In this document: piece by piece, positions 14,268 to 16,228 of the stretch
How positions within the stretch are numbered: position 1 is the stretch's first letter
Layout: the number at the start of each line of letters is the position of its first letter
Source of the DNA: CG2-30-40-21 sp043806395
Lineage (GTDB): Bacteria; UBA9089; CG2-30-40-21
DNA: 16,228 nt
NCBI GenBank assembly: GCA_043806395.1
Contig: JAZDHC010000091.1
Coordinates: 1 to 16,228, forward strand
Reading direction: 5' to 3'
The notes under the pieces: generated by a model
The model's database searches: none
Told to the model about the DNA's origin: nothing
Seen by the model: the letters and a program-made list of their open reading frames with translations, nothing else
Position numbers and translations under genes: made by a program

Positions 14268-14714
14268 TTAATACGGAATAGCAGCTACAGCCAATCTATC
14301 GCATCTTTCATTATATTTATCCCCGGAATGCCCCTTAACCTTAACCCATTCAACCTGATGCGGCTGGATTAATCTGAGCAATTCCTGCCACAGATCTTGA
14401 TTCTTGACCGGTTGTTTAGTAGCGGTTTGCCATCCATTGGATAGCCAATTTTTTATCCAATTTTGAGTAAAGGCATTGATGATATAGGCACTGTCTGAAT
14501 ATATCCTTATTTTTGAAGGGGGTTTTATTGCCTTTAATCCCTGAATTACACCCATTAGCTCCATTTGGTTATTGGTTGTATTTCGCTGGCCTCCAGCAAA
14601 TTCCTGTTCTTTTTCCTCAATAATAAGAATAGCTGCCCATCCCCCTGGTCCTGGATTACCCCGACATGCCCCATCTGTATATATAGTAATCACATTATTG
14701 TCATTTTTTGTCAT
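14268..14714 (-). CDS. rnhA: Ribonuclease HI
   Basis: RNase HI cuts the RNA strand of RNA-DNA hybrids in the cytoplasm. The 148-residue protein has all catalytic residues of the family: Asp14 (IYTDGACRGNPGPGGW), Glu52 (NNQMELMG), Asp74 (IYSDSAY), His129 (KGHSGDKYNERCD) and Asp139. They are offset by about four or five from E. coli D10, E48, D70, H124 and D134. The basic handle region NWIKNWLSNGW is present, as in E. coli-type enzymes. GGGAGGAC (14723-14730 on the minus strand) precedes the ATG. It is the first gene of a two-gene unit with the secretin, driven by the promoter at 14745-14773. Confidence 0.97.
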   Translation of the reverse strand: MTKNDNNVITIYTDGACRGNPGPGGWAAILIIEEKEQEFAGGQRNTTNNQMELMGVIQGLKAIKPPSKIRIYSDSAYIINAFTQNWIKNWLSNGWQTATKQPVKNQDLWQELLRLIQPHQVEWVKVKGHSGDKYNERCDRLAVAAIPY

Positions 14715-14744
14715 TTTTTAAAGTCCTCCCTATAGCTCCTTCCA

Positions 14745-14773
14745 ATATTATCATATAAGTATCATCTTGTCAA
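14745..14773 (-). promoter_or_regulatory. Sigma70-type promoter for rnhA-secretin
   Basis: On the minus strand TTGACA (14768-14773) and TAATAT (14745-14750) are separated by 17 bp. It is about 30 bp upstream of the rnhA ATG. It diverges from the promoter of the dehydrogenase gene. Confidence 0.75.
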
Positions 14774-14824
14774 ATAAAAAAAACAGGCAATGTCCTCCTC
14801 GCCCCTGTTTCATGCCTTTTTTTA

Positions 14825-14853
14825 TTGACTTTAACCTTGAAATCTGTTATACT
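14825..14853 (+). promoter_or_regulatory. Sigma70-type promoter for the isocitrate dehydrogenase-like gene
   Basis: TTGACT (14825-14830) and TATACT (14848-14853) are separated by 17 bp, about 30 bp upstream of the ATG at 14883. The ribosome site AAGGAGG lies at 14872-14878. Confidence 0.8.
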
Positions 14854-14882
14854 TTCAGGGTAGTTATTTAGAAGGAGGTAAC

Positions 14883-16049
14883 ATGATATCAAAAGAAATC
14901 GAAGCAGCAAAGGAGCATTTTGGCAGGATATTAGAGGAACAACTCAATAGGGTTGAAGTCATGAAAAAATCACAAGAATGGATAGATTATACTCAGGTAA
15001 TGCCAATAATCATTGGTGTTATTGGCGGGGATGGGATTGGTCCATATATTACTAAAGAGGCAAGACGAGTACTGAAATTTTTGCTTGAGGATGAGATTGC
15101 CATCGGAAAGGTTGAGATTAGGGATATTGAGGGATTGACCATTGAAAATCGGGCTAAAGCCATGAAGGCTATACCAGAGGATATTCTTGAGGAAATAAAG
15201 AAGTGCCACATCTTGCTTAAGGGACCACTTCATACCCCAAAAAAAGGGGATCCATGGCCAAATATTGAAAGTGCTAATGTTGCCATGCGTCGTGAGCTTG
15301 ATTTATTTGCCAATGTCAGGCCTGTAAGGGTGCCAGCGGAGGGCATAGATTGGATATTCTTTCGAGAAAATACTGAGGGTGCCTATATCCTCGGCAGCAA
15401 GGGGATAAATGTTACCGATGATCTGGCTATTGACTTTACCGCTGTGACGAATCAAGGCTCAGAGCGGATAATTCGCATGGCTTTTGAGTATGCCAAAAAC
15501 AATAAGATAAATAAGGTTACAGTGATTACCAAGGCAAATGTAATAAAGGCAACGGATGGGAAATTCCTTAATATTGCCAGTCAGATAGCTGGTGATTATC
15601 CTGAAATAGAGTGGGATGATTGGTTCATTGACATCATGACCGCCAAGCTGATAGATCCAAAGAGAAGAACACAGTTTCGAGTGATGGTCATGCCCAATCT
15701 TTATGGGGACATCCTTACTGATGAGGCTGCTGAGTTTCAGGGTGGGGTTGGAACCGCTGGAAGTGCTAACATTGGCAAGCAATACGCCATGTTTGAGGCA
15801 ATACACGGTACAGCTCCAAGGATGGTTGAGAATGGAAGGGCACAATATGCTGACCCGTCAAGTATGCTGCGTGCAACGGTCATGCTCTTAAACCATATCG
15901 GATTTTACGAAAAGGCAAAGCGATTAGAAAAAACTTTAGATATTTGTGGTCAATCTGAAAAAAAGGTTGTGATTACTGGAAGGGAAGATGGGGCTACGAG
16001 TGGGGAATTTGCGGATTATGTTATGGAGACTGTGAGGGGAGAGGGCTGA
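14883..16049 (+). CDS. Isocitrate/isopropylmalate dehydrogenase family, probably isocitrate dehydrogenase
   Basis: The family oxidatively decarboxylates 2R,3S-malate derivatives using NAD or NADP. In this 388-residue protein the fold begins at IIIGVIGGDGIGP (42-54). The substrate loop IESANVAMRRELDLFANVRPVR has Ser130, Asn132, Arg136 and Arg146 in the S-x-N-x3-R arrangement of isocitrate dehydrogenase (E. coli S113, N115, R119, R129). RENTEGAY and the lysine of TKANVIKATDGKF (Lys217) are also present. The metal site is Asp250 with Asp276 and Asp280 (NLYGDILTD), and HGTAP binds the cofactor. Homoisocitrate dehydrogenase is the main alternative. A helical N-terminal extension of about 40 residues precedes the fold. 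Start and promoter are both strong. Confidence 0.85.
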   Translation: MISKEIEAAKEHFGRILEEQLNRVEVMKKSQEWIDYTQVMPIIIGVIGGDGIGPYITKEARRVLKFLLEDEIAIGKVEIRDIEGLTIENRAKAMKAIPEDILEEIKKCHILLKGPLHTPKKGDPWPNIESANVAMRRELDLFANVRPVRVPAEGIDWIFFRENTEGAYILGSKGINVTDDLAIDFTAVTNQGSERIIRMAFEYAKNNKINKVTVITKANVIKATDGKFLNIASQIAGDYPEIEWDDWFIDIMTAKLIDPKRRTQFRVMVMPNLYGDILTDEAAEFQGGVGTAGSANIGKQYAMFEAIHGTAPRMVENGRAQYADPSSMLRATVMLLNHIGFYEKAKRLEKTLDICGQSEKKVVITGREDGATSGEFADYVMETVRGEG

Positions 16050-16085
16050 AGGGGAGAATAAAAAATAAAACAGGAGGGCAATTAG

Positions 16086-16208
16086 ATGTCTACTTTGACT
16101 CAAGAAAAATTAGAGGATATTGAAAAATTAGGCATGGTTCAAAACTGTTTACCGCAGGGTCACAGAAAAGAAACCACCCCTGCCCCTCCTTGGAAAGGAG
16201 GGGCATAA
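16086..16208 (+). pseudogene. Gene start truncated by a dispersed repeat
   Basis: An ATG at 16086 follows a good ribosome site (AGGAGGGCAATTAG), 36 bp after the dehydrogenase, as expected for the next gene of an operon. The first 15 codons read MSTLTQEKLEDIEKL. At 16131 the sequence becomes the dispersed repeat GGCATGGTTCAAAACTGTTT and the frame continues only to a TAA at 16206-16208. The first 45 nt therefore look like the intact beginning of a gene whose remainder was displaced or lost. The original function cannot be told from 15 residues. The rest may lie beyond the window. Confidence 0.6.
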
Positions 16209-16228
16209 CAACCCCCTAACCCCCTTTT
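16131..16228. repeat. Dispersed repeat copy at the right edge
   Basis: It starts with the 20-mer shared with 12249-12268, contains a CCCCTCC/GGAGGGG hairpin (about 16184-16204), and ends with ACAACCCCCTAACCCCC. The last block is shared with the long inverted repeat at 11751-12157. The element continues past the window. Confidence 0.75.

Noticed and set aside
14781..14823. Possible terminator hairpin (AAACAGG/CCTGTTT, then a T-run) between rnhA and the dehydrogenase
   Set aside because: The gap is between divergent genes, the loop is long and the T-run is separated from the stem. No transcript is expected to end there on the plus strand.

Overview
The window looks like chromosome from an AT-rich (roughly 40% GC by eye) Gram-negative bacterium, probably an uncultured or candidate-phylum lineage. 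The Gram-negative call rests on a KdsC-type KDO-8-phosphate phosphatase, a secretin, and a secreted protein resembling an outer-membrane barrel. I cannot place it more closely. Several families of short dispersed repeats sit between and inside genes.

Left half (1-8084): two type I-E CRISPR-Cas loci in tandem, both incomplete in this window. Locus A runs cse2-cas6e-cas7e-cas5e-cas1-cas2 as a tightly overlapping operon, followed by a 27-repeat array with 28-nt repeats and 26 spacers of 33-35 nt. No cas8e (cse1) or cas3 lies between cse2 and the left edge; a repeat-derived inverted sequence occupies that space. The last perfect repeat of array A joins, at its exact 3' edge, the interior of a second cas1. 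That cas1 resembles the E. coli protein and has lost about its first 105 codons. Locus B continues with an intact E. coli-like cas2, then a DEDDy-type RNase H-fold exonuclease gene starting 3 bp after cas2. This gene is split by a 229-bp MITE with 12-bp terminal inverted repeats and an 8-bp target duplication; removing the MITE restores a 173-codon reading frame. A five-repeat array with a different, canonical 29-nt I-E repeat and 61-bp period ends the locus.

Middle (8146-11662, minus strand): kdsC, a small two-helix membrane protein, an NtrY-like membrane protein whose phospho-accepting histidine is replaced by glutamine, a DUF4390-like exported protein, and a small outer-membrane-type barrel. 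Inverted repeats lie in the gaps.

Repeat-rich gap (11663-12275): a long imperfect inverted repeat whose loop contains a second MITE of 144 bp flanked by TATA.

Right part (12276-16228): an rnhA-secretin operon on the minus strand and a divergent isocitrate dehydrogenase-like gene on the plus strand, each with a well-formed sigma70-type promoter. The window ends in a gene start that runs into a dispersed repeat after 15 codons.

The main points are a deletion or rearrangement that fused one CRISPR array to another locus's cas1 at a repeat boundary, and an apparent exonuclease partner of a type I-E adaptation module that was inactivated by a MITE.
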